From positions 19,853-45,304 of IMG/VR virus record IMGVR_UViG_3300001589_000033: a stretch of DNA of 25,452 nt. One strand, given 5' to 3'. Under the pieces are notes generated by a model. That model searched no databases, was not told where the DNA came from, and worked only from the letters and a program-made list of their open reading frames with translations. Positions 7,327 through 15,254 of this stretch are shown here, piece after piece (the first letter of the stretch is position 1; each line of letters opens with the position of its first letter). This DNA comes from a virus. The position numbers were made by a program, and so were the translations under genes.

Positions 7327-7511
7327 ACTGGTTATTATTTGTAATAAGTTTTACATTAACCGAAGGAGGTTATGCTAGAGATGCAGATACAAAGATGACA
7401 TTATTTAATGAGTATAAGACTAAAACAAGTTGTGAAATTGTAAGAGATCAACTTATGGAAAACTTTACAACAGGTGAAATTGCAGTCTGTATAGAGGATA
7501 AAGATGAATAA
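7323..7511 (+). CDS. Small exported protein with N-terminal hydrophobic segment
   Basis: 62 residues from ATG 7323, which forms an ATGA overlap with the upstream stop; the GTG at 7317 is a less likely start. Residues 2-13 are hydrophobic (NWLLFVISFTLT) and followed by GGYARDA, consistent with a short signal peptide or anchor. Two Cys (37, 56) could form a disulfide in the periplasm. Function unknown. Confidence 0.6.
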   Translation: MNWLLFVISFTLTEGGYARDADTKMTLFNEYKTKTSCEIVRDQLMENFTTGEIAVCIEDKDE

Positions 7512-8208
7512 GTTTATATTTGATGTAGACGGAACACTAACACCAAGTCGTGGAAAGATAGACGAAAAGTTTGCACAGTTCTTCTTTGACTTTTGCACAC
7601 TGCATCATGTTTATCTTGTTACAGGTAGTGACAAACCTAAAACAGTTGAACAAATAGGCAACGTAATTTATGGTATGGCTAAACGTGTTTATAACTGTTC
7701 AGGTAGTGAGGTATGGAAAGGTTCCGAATTAATTAAAGTTAACGACTGGACTATACCTATGCACGTTAAATCGTGGTTACAAGATAAATTAGAAGAGAGT
7801 ACATTTCCGTTACGTACAGGGTTGCATATTGAAGAACGATCAGGTATGATAAACTTTAGTGTTGTTGGTCGTAATGCTACAATTGGTGAAAGAAAACTGT
7901 ATGTAAAGCATGATACAAAAAACAACGAACGTGATTATATTGCAGAGTTATTTAATTTAGACTTTCCAGAACTAATTGCAAGACCGGGTGGAGAAACTGG
8001 TATTGACATTAGTCCTAAAGGTTCTGATAAAAGTCAAATAGTAAATGATTTTGACCCTAATCATACATTACATTTTTACGGAGACAGAATGGATGTACAT
8101 GGTAATGATTACCCTTTGAAAAAAGTAATAATAGATAATGATTTAGGGTTTGCAGTTGAAGTACACGATTGGAAAGATACATGGACTAAACTAAAGGAAC
8201 TTGTATGA
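7504..8208 (+). CDS. Eukaryotic-type phosphomannomutase (HAD family)
   Basis: 234 residues, near the 246 of human PMM2. HAD motif I FDVDGTLTPS gives nucleophile D7 and acid/base D9. NFSVVGRNATIGER (117-130) matches the PMM substrate segment with conserved Arg123. The acidic Mg site is FYGDRMDVHGND (191-202). This eukaryotic-type PMM family, unrelated to the bacterial ManB/AlgC type, interconverts mannose-6-P and mannose-1-P, the precursor of GDP-mannose. It lies in an overlapping operon with a nucleotidyltransferase upstream and a nucleotide-sugar dehydrogenase downstream, suggesting a sugar-nucleotide pathway. No GDP-mannose pyrophosphorylase is visible in the window. Confidence 0.85.
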   Translation: MNKFIFDVDGTLTPSRGKIDEKFAQFFFDFCTLHHVYLVTGSDKPKTVEQIGNVIYGMAKRVYNCSGSEVWKGSELIKVNDWTIPMHVKSWLQDKLEESTFPLRTGLHIEERSGMINFSVVGRNATIGERKLYVKHDTKNNERDYIAELFNLDFPELIARPGGETGIDISPKGSDKSQIVNDFDPNHTLHFYGDRMDVHGNDYPLKKVIIDNDLGFAVEVHDWKDTWTKLKELV

Positions 8209-8984
8209 GAATACTAGTAGTAGGTTATGGATTTGTAGGTTATGCTTTTGATAAAGCAGTTAATACAACAAATGAAGTTAGTATAAGTGATCCTGCAAAA
8301 GGTCACTTATATGATTATCATGATGAAATACATCCCCAGGGAATTGTAGTATGTGTGTCAACGCCTCAAAACGAAGATGGTTCGTGTAATATTGATAATG
8401 TATACCAAGTAATTGAGAAAGCACCAAACGTACCTATTTTAATTAAAAGTACTATTAGTTTAGAAGGTTGGGAATTTCTAAAAAAATCTTTTCCTAATAA
8501 AAGCATGTGCTTTAATCCAGAATTTTTAAGAGCAAAAACAGCAGTTGAAGATTTCGAGAATATGGCATATACTATAATTGCAGGCGAACAGGAAGACACA
8601 AAATTTTGGAATACCTGGTTCAAAAAACAAGTATGTTGGTCAGACTTAAGAATTTATAACTGTCCTGTTCCTGAAGCAATTACTCTTAAGTATGCAGAAA
8701 ATAGTTTTCTTGCCCTTAAGGTAAGTTTTTTTAATCAAATATACGACTTTTGTAAACTAACAAATCAAGACTTTGAAACTGTACGTGACTTACTATGCTT
8801 AGACAAACGGATAGGTGATGATCATAGTATGGTTACAGAAGAAAGAGGTTGGGGAGGACATTGTTTTCCTAAGGATACATCTGCTTTCCTAAAAACAGCA
8901 GAGAAATATGGTTATGATCTAAATATACTTAGAATAGCAGTAGATTATAATAAACAGATAAGAAAAACTGTTGACAATCAATAG
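8205..8984 (+). CDS. Shortened UDP-glucose/GDP-mannose dehydrogenase family protein
   Basis: 259 residues. The N-terminal Rossmann fold has GYGFVG (7-12), then STPQNEDGS, KSTI and FNPEFLRAKTAVEDF. The central domain carries K162 and N166 in LKYAENSFLA and catalytic Cys220 in GWGGHCFPKD. All catalytic residues are present, but it ends about 40 residues after the Cys. Usual family members are near 390-450 residues and have a C-terminal nucleotide-sugar-binding domain that is absent here. The enzyme oxidises a nucleotide sugar to its uronic acid with NAD; the substrate is open. The stop is followed by the clamp gene promoter, not by a broken remnant, so this looks like a settled short form. It overlaps the phosphomannomutase gene by four bases. 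Confidence 0.85.
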   Translation: MRILVVGYGFVGYAFDKAVNTTNEVSISDPAKGHLYDYHDEIHPQGIVVCVSTPQNEDGSCNIDNVYQVIEKAPNVPILIKSTISLEGWEFLKKSFPNKSMCFNPEFLRAKTAVEDFENMAYTIIAGEQEDTKFWNTWFKKQVCWSDLRIYNCPVPEAITLKYAENSFLALKVSFFNQIYDFCKLTNQDFETVRDLLCLDKRIGDDHSMVTEERGWGGHCFPKDTSAFLKTAEKYGYDLNILRIAVDYNKQIRKTVDNQ

Positions 8985-8999
8985 TTTAAGTGTTATAAT
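8971..8999 (+). promoter_or_regulatory. Consensus sigma70-type promoter for clamp gene
   Basis: TTGACA (8971-8976), 17-base spacer, TATAAT (8994-8999) with extended -10 (GTGtTATAAT). The predicted start near 9006 leaves a leader of about 15 bases before ATG 9021. It overlaps the end of the dehydrogenase gene. Confidence 0.85.
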
Positions 9000-9020
9000 A
9001 AACAGAGAATGGAGATATAC

Positions 9021-9749
9021 ATGAAAGATATATTACAAGACGTGGTAGCACATACACATGCACTAGGCTTTCTTAGCCTAGTTAAGGTAACAAACGATAG
9101 TAGCACAACTGTTGAGTCTATGGCTGAAGACAGAAGTGTTATTTTAGGTGCAACTACACATACACCAGTTGGTGAATTTGAAGGCACATTTGGTATGCCT
9201 AACTTAGATAAACTTGCATTGCATTTAAAGAACCCCGAGTATCAAAAAGATGCAAAACTTGATGTAGTTAAAGCAGAACGTAACGGCGAAACTATTCCTA
9301 CACACATTCACTTTGAAAATGCGGCAGGTGACTTTCAGAATGATTATCGCTTTATGAACAAAGCAATTATTGAAGAGAAACTAAAAACTGTTAAGTTTAA
9401 AGGCGCAAGTTGGAATGTTACATTTCAACCTAGCATGGCAAGTATTCAACGTATGAAGCTACAAAGTGCGGCACATAGTGAAGAGCCTACATTTAATGTA
9501 AAAACTGTAGACGACAACTTAGTGTTTAGCTTTGGTGATGCAAGTACACACGCAGGTGAGTTTGTATTCCAGCATGCAGTTGGTGGTACACTTACACATA
9601 CTTGGAGTTGGCCAGTAGCACAAGTACAAAGTATCTTAAACTTAGATGGCGATGCAACTATGAGCATTAGTGATCAAGGCGCTATGCAGATTAGTGTAGA
9701 TAGCGGCATGGCAAAATACGATTACATTTTACCAGCACAGAGCAAATAA
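9021..9749 (+). CDS. 45: Sliding clamp, gp45-like
   Basis: 242 residues (T4 gp45 has 228). Start 9021 is chosen because GGAG lies six bases upstream and the transcript begins near 9006; the in-frame ATG at 9009 overlaps that ribosome site. Features that suggest a clamp are the alternating beta-strand and short-helix pattern, FGMPNLDKLALHL near residue 60 where gp45 has its FGxxDL segment, acidic character, and a C-terminal strand ISVDSGMAKYDYILPA. The clamp rings DNA and tethers gp43; in T4 it also activates late transcription. Neighbours (polymerase upstream, own strong promoter) fit. No single catalytic motif can prove this, so confidence is moderate. Confidence 0.65.
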   Translation: MKDILQDVVAHTHALGFLSLVKVTNDSSTTVESMAEDRSVILGATTHTPVGEFEGTFGMPNLDKLALHLKNPEYQKDAKLDVVKAERNGETIPTHIHFENAAGDFQNDYRFMNKAIIEEKLKTVKFKGASWNVTFQPSMASIQRMKLQSAAHSEEPTFNVKTVDDNLVFSFGDASTHAGEFVFQHAVGGTLTHTWSWPVAQVQSILNLDGDATMSISDQGAMQISVDSGMAKYDYILPAQSK

Positions 9750-11318
9750 ATGAATAAAGACTTAACAACAGCACAGAACGACTACGCACACTTTTTGCCA
9801 GCATTGAGCGGCTTTTATGCGACATACATAGGCAAGCAACGTTTTCCTGATCCTGTTAAAGGTCTTTATGTTGACACTGCTAGAATGCCTAGTAATTTTA
9901 GTAATGGAATGGAAAGTCTTAACTATCTTAATAAGCAACAAGGACAGTTTACTTATAAATGGTGTTTATACTCTGCAGGACATGCAGAGTTAGATATTAA
10001 TAAACATAGTCCTAAAGAAGATATGGTACGTAATCGCGATAGAGAAAATACTTGGCTACTTGGCGATAGTGGTGGTTTCCAAATTGGTAAAGGTGTTTGG
10101 GAAGGCGATTGGAAAGATCCTAATTGTCCTAAAGCACAAAAGAAACGTGATGGTGTTCTACGTTGGATGGATGCATACATGGATTATGGAATGATACTTG
10201 ATATTCCAGCCTGGGTTGCACGTTCGCCAGCAGGTCAAAAAGCAACAGGTATTAGTACATATCAAGAAGCTGTTAATGCTACACGTATTAACAACGACTA
10301 CTGGATGAAACACAGAACAGGTGCCTGTAAGTTCTTAAATGTATTACAAGGCGAGAATCATGCTGACGCTGAAGATTGGTATCAGCAGATGAAAGACTAT
10401 TGTGATCCAACTAAGTATCCAGACAACCATTTTAATGGGTGGTCAATGGGTGGTCAGAACATGTGTGATGTGCATTTGGTTCTTAAACGTCTAGTTGCAT
10501 TGAGGTTTGACGGACTACTGGAGCAGGGCATACATGACGTTATGCACTTCTTAGGTACAAGTAAGCTAGAATGGGCTACGTTACTAACTGATATACAACG
10601 TGCAGTACGTAAGTATCATAATCCAAACTTTATGGTTACATTTGATTGTGCTAGTCCTTTCTTAGCAACTGCTAACGGACAAATTTATTGCGAGCTAGAA
10701 ACACAATCCCAATCAAAGTGGGTCTATCGAATGGTTCCTAGTATTGACGATAAAGCACTAGCAACTGATACTACGCCTTTTGCACAAGCATTTGTACGTG
10801 AAGGAAAACATACTAGCTTTAAAGACTCTCCTGTAACAGATGGACTAGAAGCAAAAGACATTTGTCATTATGGTCCTGGAATGTTAAACAAGATAGGCAA
10901 AGAAGGCAAAACTAGCTGGGATAGCTTTAGTTATGCTATACAGATGGGTCATAACGTATGGAGTCATATTAATGCTGTACAAGAAGCTAATAGACAGTAT
11001 GACGCAGGCGTTAATCCTAAGATGTTAGTAAGAGAACGTGATGGTTTAAAGTTTAAAGATATTGTAGAAGCAGTCTTTATGGCAGACAACCGTGATGATG
11101 CAAATGCAATACTTGATGCATATTCTAAATTCTTTGATACTATTATTGGAACTAGAGGCAATACCGGAAAACGTATTGTAAATGCAGAAACACAGTTTCA
11201 AAATCATTACGAAACAGTAGATATTGAATCTATGGTTAGTGACGAAGATATGCAGGTATGGGAAAGAACTAAAGAACAATATAAACCTGTAATGGACAAT
11301 AGCCTTTGGGAGATATAG
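9750..11318 (+). CDS. tRNA-guanine-transglycosylase-like enzyme, DpdA-type candidate
   Basis: 522 residues, beginning one base after the clamp stop. TGT-family marks appear in order: LLGDSGGFQIG (D106, matching the DSGGxQ base-binding Asp), D151 in ILDIPAW, Q200-G201 in NVLQGE, GWSMGGQ (230-236, matching the GGLAVGE loop), HFLGTSK, and TFDCASPF with D299 as the covalent nucleophile. The CxCxxC zinc site of tRNA TGTs is not seen, and the protein is longer than bacterial Tgt (about 375). DpdA enzymes are TGT relatives that exchange guanine in DNA for 7-deazaguanines in phages and Dpd islands. With QueE at 16655, DNA rather than tRNA modification is the best guess. Confidence 0.75.
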   Translation: MNKDLTTAQNDYAHFLPALSGFYATYIGKQRFPDPVKGLYVDTARMPSNFSNGMESLNYLNKQQGQFTYKWCLYSAGHAELDINKHSPKEDMVRNRDRENTWLLGDSGGFQIGKGVWEGDWKDPNCPKAQKKRDGVLRWMDAYMDYGMILDIPAWVARSPAGQKATGISTYQEAVNATRINNDYWMKHRTGACKFLNVLQGENHADAEDWYQQMKDYCDPTKYPDNHFNGWSMGGQNMCDVHLVLKRLVALRFDGLLEQGIHDVMHFLGTSKLEWATLLTDIQRAVRKYHNPNFMVTFDCASPFLATANGQIYCELETQSQSKWVYRMVPSIDDKALATDTTPFAQAFVREGKHTSFKDSPVTDGLEAKDICHYGPGMLNKIGKEGKTSWDSFSYAIQMGHNVWSHINAVQEANRQYDAGVNPKMLVRERDGLKFKDIVEAVFMADNRDDANAILDAYSKFFDTIIGTRGNTGKRIVNAETQFQNHYETVDIESMVSDEDMQVWERTKEQYKPVMDNSLWEI

Positions 11319-11319
11319 T

Positions 11320-11535
11320 ATGGGTAACTATAGCGATGCACACGATAAAATTGTTGTACACTTACAAGAATTATATAAGAAGCATAGAACACTAGATCAC
11401 GAAGTAGCAGACTTAGGAAAAGCATTTAATTCGGATCGAGAAATTCGAGTTTTAAAGACTAAAAAACTTTGGTACAAGGACGAAATCAACAGATTAGAAA
11501 ACGAACTGAAGATGTTAGGAAATGGTAACTTATGA
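11320..11535 (+). CDS. DUF465/YdcH-like small coiled-coil protein
   Basis: 71 residues. It matches the DUF465 pattern: KKHRTLDHEVADL, then a basic REIRVLKTKKLWYKDEI helix and NRLENEL. These are short two-helix proteins common in Proteobacteria, with no settled function. A phage copy may come from a proteobacterial host, which is mild evidence on host range. The start lies one base after the TGT-like stop, with GGGAG upstream, and the end overlaps the next gene (ATGA). Confidence 0.7.
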   Translation: MGNYSDAHDKIVVHLQELYKKHRTLDHEVADLGKAFNSDREIRVLKTKKLWYKDEINRLENELKMLGNGNL

Positions 11536-12050
11536 AAAGAGATTATGAAAATGGTGTAAGTGATACACCAATGTTCTTTACAGGAATAGAAGTTGAAAAA
11601 ACTCCTGCATACGGAATGAAAACATTATTTGTAACAGGATTGCAAGACCCAAAAGAAATTGAAAAGTTTTATAAAAAAGAACACTGCGAACATATCTTCT
11701 TTGGTGCTAATCATAGTTTTGCACCAACTGAAAATCCTGAATGGGATGAATGGGAATTTATGATTAGGTATTTTCTAAAAAAAGATACGTTGTGTAGTTT
11801 AGATATTCCAATTCAATATGCAGAAGAGTTCCTCGAAGGTGGCCTTACAGAATATGAAAACTTTATTCCACAACTACGTATTCCTTTGCCTTATATAAAA
11901 CAGTGGAATTATAACACTATGATTAAAATTGATGACAAAGATTTTAAAGCGACTAATCCAGGTGTTTGGTGTCATAGTTTGCACGATTTGATGGACAGAA
12001 AAAAGTTCACAGATTGGACAAAATATGGCCTTGACAAAGTAATTAAATGA
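11532..12050 (+). CDS. Conserved phage protein of unknown function
   Basis: 172 residues. Notable segments are HIFFGANHSFAPTENPEW (54-71), LCSLDIPIQYAEEF (87-100), LPYIKQWNYNTMIKIDDKDF (119-138) and GVWCHSLHDLM (144-154). I recall close counterparts in marine T4-like phages, always unnamed. Conserved aromatic, Asp and His residues suggest a folded globular protein, possibly an enzyme or core-replication partner, but no known motif is seen. The sigma70-type promoter for the next gene lies within its last codons. Confidence 0.7.
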   Translation: MKRDYENGVSDTPMFFTGIEVEKTPAYGMKTLFVTGLQDPKEIEKFYKKEHCEHIFFGANHSFAPTENPEWDEWEFMIRYFLKKDTLCSLDIPIQYAEEFLEGGLTEYENFIPQLRIPLPYIKQWNYNTMIKIDDKDFKATNPGVWCHSLHDLMDRKKFTDWTKYGLDKVIK

Positions 12051-12059
12051 AAGTATAAT
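12031..12059 (+). promoter_or_regulatory. Consensus sigma70-type promoter with start at the next ATG
   Basis: TTGACA (12031-12036), 17-base spacer, TATAAT (12054-12059). The expected transcription start, six to eight bases after the -10, coincides with ATG 12066. The -35 lies inside the upstream coding region. Confidence 0.8.
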
Positions 12060-12065
12060 AGTACT

Positions 12066-12536
12066 ATGTTAGAAGATTCAAATACACAACAACACGAACC
12101 TTATTATGAATATATGGGTCGTAGAATGAGAGAAGAGGATGCAAAAATGAAAGCAGATGAAGCAAGTAGAAGTATTTGGGTAACCTTTAGAAAAGAAGGA
12201 GTTCACTTATACCCTGGAGCAGATAAAGATCCTAAACTGGCAACAGGTGATTGGGATGATGTATCATTTCTAGGTATTGCTCATCGACATATTTTCCATT
12301 TTAAAGTACGTATTCAAGTATTTCATAATGATCGTGATATCGAGTTTATACAATTTAAAAGATGGATGGAAAGGTTATATGCACAAGATGTAATACAACT
12401 AGATCATAAGAGCTGTGAAATGATTGCAGATGACTTATATAAAGAAATCAATACAAAGTACCCAGGCCGCTTTGTAGAGATTGACGTTGCCGAAGATGGC
12501 GAAAACGGCTGTTCAATTTATTATCCCGCAACTTAG
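12066..12536 (+). CDS. Conserved phage protein, possible T-fold (QueD-like) domain
   Basis: 156 residues from ATG 12066. An internal ATG at 12147 (M28) has GAGG eight bases upstream and may be the true start, because the promoter would start transcription at about 12066. From residue 36 the protein resembles a family I recall in marine T4-like phages. AHRHIFHFKVRIQVFHNDRD (72-91), QLDHKSCEMIADDLY (111-125) and VEIDVAEDGENGCSIYY (137-153) echo, in order, the His strand, the LDH helix and the Et..a.y strand of QueD/PTPS T-fold enzymes. The exact zinc His spacing is not kept, so this is a hypothesis only. Confidence 0.65.
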   Translation: MLEDSNTQQHEPYYEYMGRRMREEDAKMKADEASRSIWVTFRKEGVHLYPGADKDPKLATGDWDDVSFLGIAHRHIFHFKVRIQVFHNDRDIEFIQFKRWMERLYAQDVIQLDHKSCEMIADDLYKEINTKYPGRFVEIDVAEDGENGCSIYYPAT

Positions 12537-12555
12537 CTATTAAAAGGAAACAAAA

Positions 12556-12753
12556 ATGGCTATTCAATTTAATCGTAATGCTTACAATCGAGTATTTAAT
12601 GACTTGGATAAATTACGCGACTACTGTCGCTTTGAAGGAAAGGTCTTTAATGAGAAAGATCTTTATAAAGAAGATGCACCTGTTTGGATTGCATATAACA
12701 AATACCAAGGATGGTTACGTGCTAAAGCCCGTAAAAATTTAAGGAAGAACTAA
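12556..12753 (+). CDS. Small conserved phage protein
   Basis: 65 residues with AAAAGGAAA eight bases before ATG. Basic and helical, with aromatic residues (AYNKYQGWLRAKARKN) and a KDLYKEDAPVW segment that I recall in small proteins of other marine T4-like phages. No function known. It ends in a TAATG overlap with the glycosyltransferase. Confidence 0.65.
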   Translation: MAIQFNRNAYNRVFNDLDKLRDYCRFEGKVFNEKDLYKEDAPVWIAYNKYQGWLRAKARKNLRKN

Positions 12754-13811
12754 TGACTATATACATTGTAGATATCGAAGCAGTTGATACACGCTATACC
12801 AAGCAATGGAAAGAACACCTTCCTAAGCAACTTCAACGGTCTACAAATGAAGATGTAGAAGTTGTTAGTGGCGGAGAAACTCCTCAGGCTACAACGCCTG
12901 GGGCATTTCTTAACTTTGGTGGTACCAATGTTTACAAAAGTAAGCAACTTGAAAAGATAGGAGTTATGTTTTGTAATGGAGTCATTGAGGATGGTGATTA
13001 TTTTCTCTATACCGATGCCTGGAATCCTACAGTTATTCAATTACGGTATATGGCAGAACTATTGGGTGTTGATATTACTATTGGTGGTCTCTGGCATGCA
13101 GGTAGCTATGATCCGCAGGATTTTTTAGGTAGACTCATAGGCGATAAGCCTTGGGTAAGACATGCTGAAATGTCAATGTTTGAATGTTATGATGATAACT
13201 TCTTTGCAAGTGACTTTCATATTGATATGTTTACAGACGTATTTGACGAAGACTATGCAATAGACTGGGACAAAATAAATCGTGTAGGTTGGCCTATGGA
13301 ATATTTAAAGGGTAGTTTACAACAGTATCAAGGCATGGAAAAACGTGACATTATACTTTTTCCACATAGAGTTGCACCTGAAAAACAAGTAGATATTTTT
13401 CATGATCTTAGATCTTCTCTTCCACAGTATGAATTTATTGTTTGTCAAGAGAAAATGCTTACAAAAAATGAATATCATAATTTACTAGGCGAAGCTAAGA
13501 TGGTGTTTAGTGCTAACTTGCAAGAAACACTTGGCATTAGCTGGTACGAAGGTGCATTAGTTGATGCTATACCTATGGTTCCAGATAGACTAAGCTACAG
13601 TGAAATGGCATTGCCTGAATTTAAATATCCAAGCGAATGGACGACATCTTACAAAGCATACTCTCAAAATAAAAATAATGTTGTAAATCAGATTATAGAA
13701 TATATGGAAAACTATAATGACTACTTGCCTGCAATACGTAAACAAGTAAATACACTTAACAAAGAATTCTTTAGTGGCGAAAAACTTTACAGGACTATAT
13801 CAAATGAGTAA
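12753..13811 (+). CDS. GT-B-fold glycosyltransferase-like protein
   Basis: 352 residues. The C-terminal half has the donor-binding layout of GT4-type enzymes: ILFPHRVAPEKQVDIF (201-216, with basic R206 and K211), then QEKMLTKNEYHNLLGEAKMVF, then the E-x7-E motif in QETLGISWYEGALVDAIPMVP (E258, E266). The N-terminal half is a less clear acceptor domain with DGDYFLYTDAWNP. T4-like phages use glycosyltransferases to sugar-coat modified DNA bases; others glycosylate virion or host glycans. Neighbouring nucleotide-sugar genes 4 kb upstream could supply a donor. Acceptor is unknown. It overlaps the next gene by eight bases. Confidence 0.7.
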   Translation: MTIYIVDIEAVDTRYTKQWKEHLPKQLQRSTNEDVEVVSGGETPQATTPGAFLNFGGTNVYKSKQLEKIGVMFCNGVIEDGDYFLYTDAWNPTVIQLRYMAELLGVDITIGGLWHAGSYDPQDFLGRLIGDKPWVRHAEMSMFECYDDNFFASDFHIDMFTDVFDEDYAIDWDKINRVGWPMEYLKGSLQQYQGMEKRDIILFPHRVAPEKQVDIFHDLRSSLPQYEFIVCQEKMLTKNEYHNLLGEAKMVFSANLQETLGISWYEGALVDAIPMVPDRLSYSEMALPEFKYPSEWTTSYKAYSQNKNNVVNQIIEYMENYNDYLPAIRKQVNTLNKEFFSGEKLYRTISNE

Positions 13812-14151
13812 TGACGACTATACTATTACTATAAGTTCTACTCCATCTACAGGTGGACTAACATATTCTACACCTACTTATGACTTTAGTAATTTAATTG
13901 ATAATCAGGACGATGTAATTACAATTGACACTTCAGCATATAATCCGGGAGCAACTGTACACGGAAGTTGTATTCATGATGTTACATTTACATCATCTAA
14001 TACACTTAAACATGCTGATGATGTAGTATATTATATTGATCAAATTGAAGAAATGTGCAAAGATTATCCTGCGTTAGATAAGGCGTATGAAAATTTTAGA
14101 ACAATATATAAAATGGTATTCCAAGACTGGAAGGGAAAACAAAATGATTAA
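13804..14151 (+). CDS. Small conserved phage protein
   Basis: 115 residues from ATG 13804, chosen over ATG 13774 because AGGA lies about nine bases upstream and the overlap with the glycosyltransferase shrinks to eight bases. The N-terminal half is Ser/Thr/Asp rich with repeated short beta-like stretches. The C-terminal part (ALDKAYENFRTIYKMVFQDWK) is one helix. No known domain recognised. Confidence 0.6.
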   Translation: MSNDDYTITISSTPSTGGLTYSTPTYDFSNLIDNQDDVITIDTSAYNPGATVHGSCIHDVTFTSSNTLKHADDVVYYIDQIEEMCKDYPALDKAYENFRTIYKMVFQDWKGKQND

Positions 14152-14650
14152 AAAACATTACTATAGTTGGAATGATGTAGAATCAATGTGTACTAGTATT
14201 GTACTACAGATGTATGCTGATAATTTCCGACCTGATTACATCGTAGGTATTACCCGAGGAGGTAATGTGCCTGCTACGATTATTAGTAATATGACTAGCA
14301 TACGTTGCGAAGCAATTAAAGTAAGTTTACGTGATGATACTAGTGAAAGCGAAAGCAATTTGTGGATGGGCGAAGATGCATATCACGGCAAGAATATTTT
14401 AATTGTCGACGATATCAACGATACTGGTGCTACATTTAATTGGATTATGAAAGACTGGCAATCAGGATGTATGCCAAACGACGACAAATGGCAAAGTGTA
14501 TGGAACAATAATGTTCGCTTTGCTACACTAACAGATAATTTAGCAAGTGAATTTACAGAGCATTGTGCTTACACTTGTCACGAAGTTAACAAATCTGAGG
14601 AAGACGTCTGGTTAGTTTATCCTTGGGAAAGTGTAGGCATATATGGATAA
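14144..14650 (+). CDS. Phosphoribosyltransferase
   Basis: 168 residues from ATG 14144, which has AAGGGA upstream; the longer frame from 14087 lies mostly inside the previous gene. The PRPP-binding motif is ILIVDDINDTGATF (85-98), and YIVGITRGGNVPA (32-44) matches the PPi-loop region of purine-type phosphoribosyltransferases such as Gpt. It salvages a free base onto PRPP, or acts on a related nucleobase. Given the 7-deazaguanine genes in the window, a role with a modified base is possible but unsupported by specific residues. It overlaps both neighbours by eight bases. Confidence 0.8.
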   Translation: MIKKHYYSWNDVESMCTSIVLQMYADNFRPDYIVGITRGGNVPATIISNMTSIRCEAIKVSLRDDTSESESNLWMGEDAYHGKNILIVDDINDTGATFNWIMKDWQSGCMPNDDKWQSVWNNNVRFATLTDNLASEFTEHCAYTCHEVNKSEEDVWLVYPWESVGIYG

Positions 14651-15254
14651 TATTGATAGAATGGATCTTTTTCCAGTTCCTATTTTTGGTGCTGAGTTTG
14701 AAAAAGGTGAAGAGTTAAGAAAAACTATTATGCCAATACTACGAAGTATTGAAGATGAAGATGAAAACCCTCATATTTATAGTGCAAAAGGGTATACAAA
14801 TTATAATCCAGAACAACAAATTATTAATCGCCCAGAGCTAGAAGATTTATGTAATTTTATCTTTGATGTTGGGTTTGAAGCAAACAATACTATAGGACTT
14901 AATAACGGACTAATGTTTACCGGTAGCTGGTTTAGTATTAATAGATTATATAGCACACATCTTCCACATAATCATATTCCTAGTACATGGAGTGGTGTTT
15001 ATTATGTACAAGCTGACGAGAATGATGGTGTATTAAGTTTTATTGATAAAAATAAAGAATGTAATTGGCCTTGGGCTAATAACATACAAACTAATGCATA
15101 TTCAACTACGCAATTTAGTATTAAACCAAAGACAGGAAGGTTAATTATATTTCCTGCATACTTACAACATATGGTTGGTGAGCAAAAGCAAGATACTGAA
15201 AGAGTAACTATTAGTTTTAATCTTTCAATAACAGCGGAACAAGCAAATGAATAA
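14643..15254 (+). CDS. 2OG-Fe(II) oxygenase (2OG-FeII_Oxy_5 type)
   Basis: 203 residues. It begins with LFPVPIFGAEF, the usual opening of this phage-rich subfamily. The core has WFSINRLYSTHLPHNHIPSTWSGVYYV reading across 96-122, with H109 and H111 as metal ligands, then GRLIIFPAYLQHMV (H176) and R187 in ERVTISFN. These oxygenases are common in cyanophages and pelagiphages; the substrate is not established. It overlaps the phosphoribosyltransferase by eight bases and the HIT gene by eight. Confidence 0.85.
   Translation: MDNIDRMDLFPVPIFGAEFEKGEELRKTIMPILRSIEDEDENPHIYSAKGYTNYNPEQQIINRPELEDLCNFIFDVGFEANNTIGLNNGLMFTGSWFSINRLYSTHLPHNHIPSTWSGVYYVQADENDGVLSFIDKNKECNWPWANNIQTNAYSTTQFSIKPKTGRLIIFPAYLQHMVGEQKQDTERVTISFNLSITAEQANE

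Noticed and set aside
7366-7374. Strong GAAGGAGGTT ribosome-like site
   Set aside because: The ATG right after it opens only an eight-codon frame; the bases are explained as EGG codons of the 7323 gene.
9009-9011. ATG 9009 as clamp start
   Set aside because: It would be at about +3 of the transcript and overlaps the GGAG that serves ATG 9021.
9062-9082. 8-bp perfect hairpin early in the clamp gene
   Set aside because: A few 8-bp stems with short loops are expected by chance in 25 kb; a similar one lies at about 9970.
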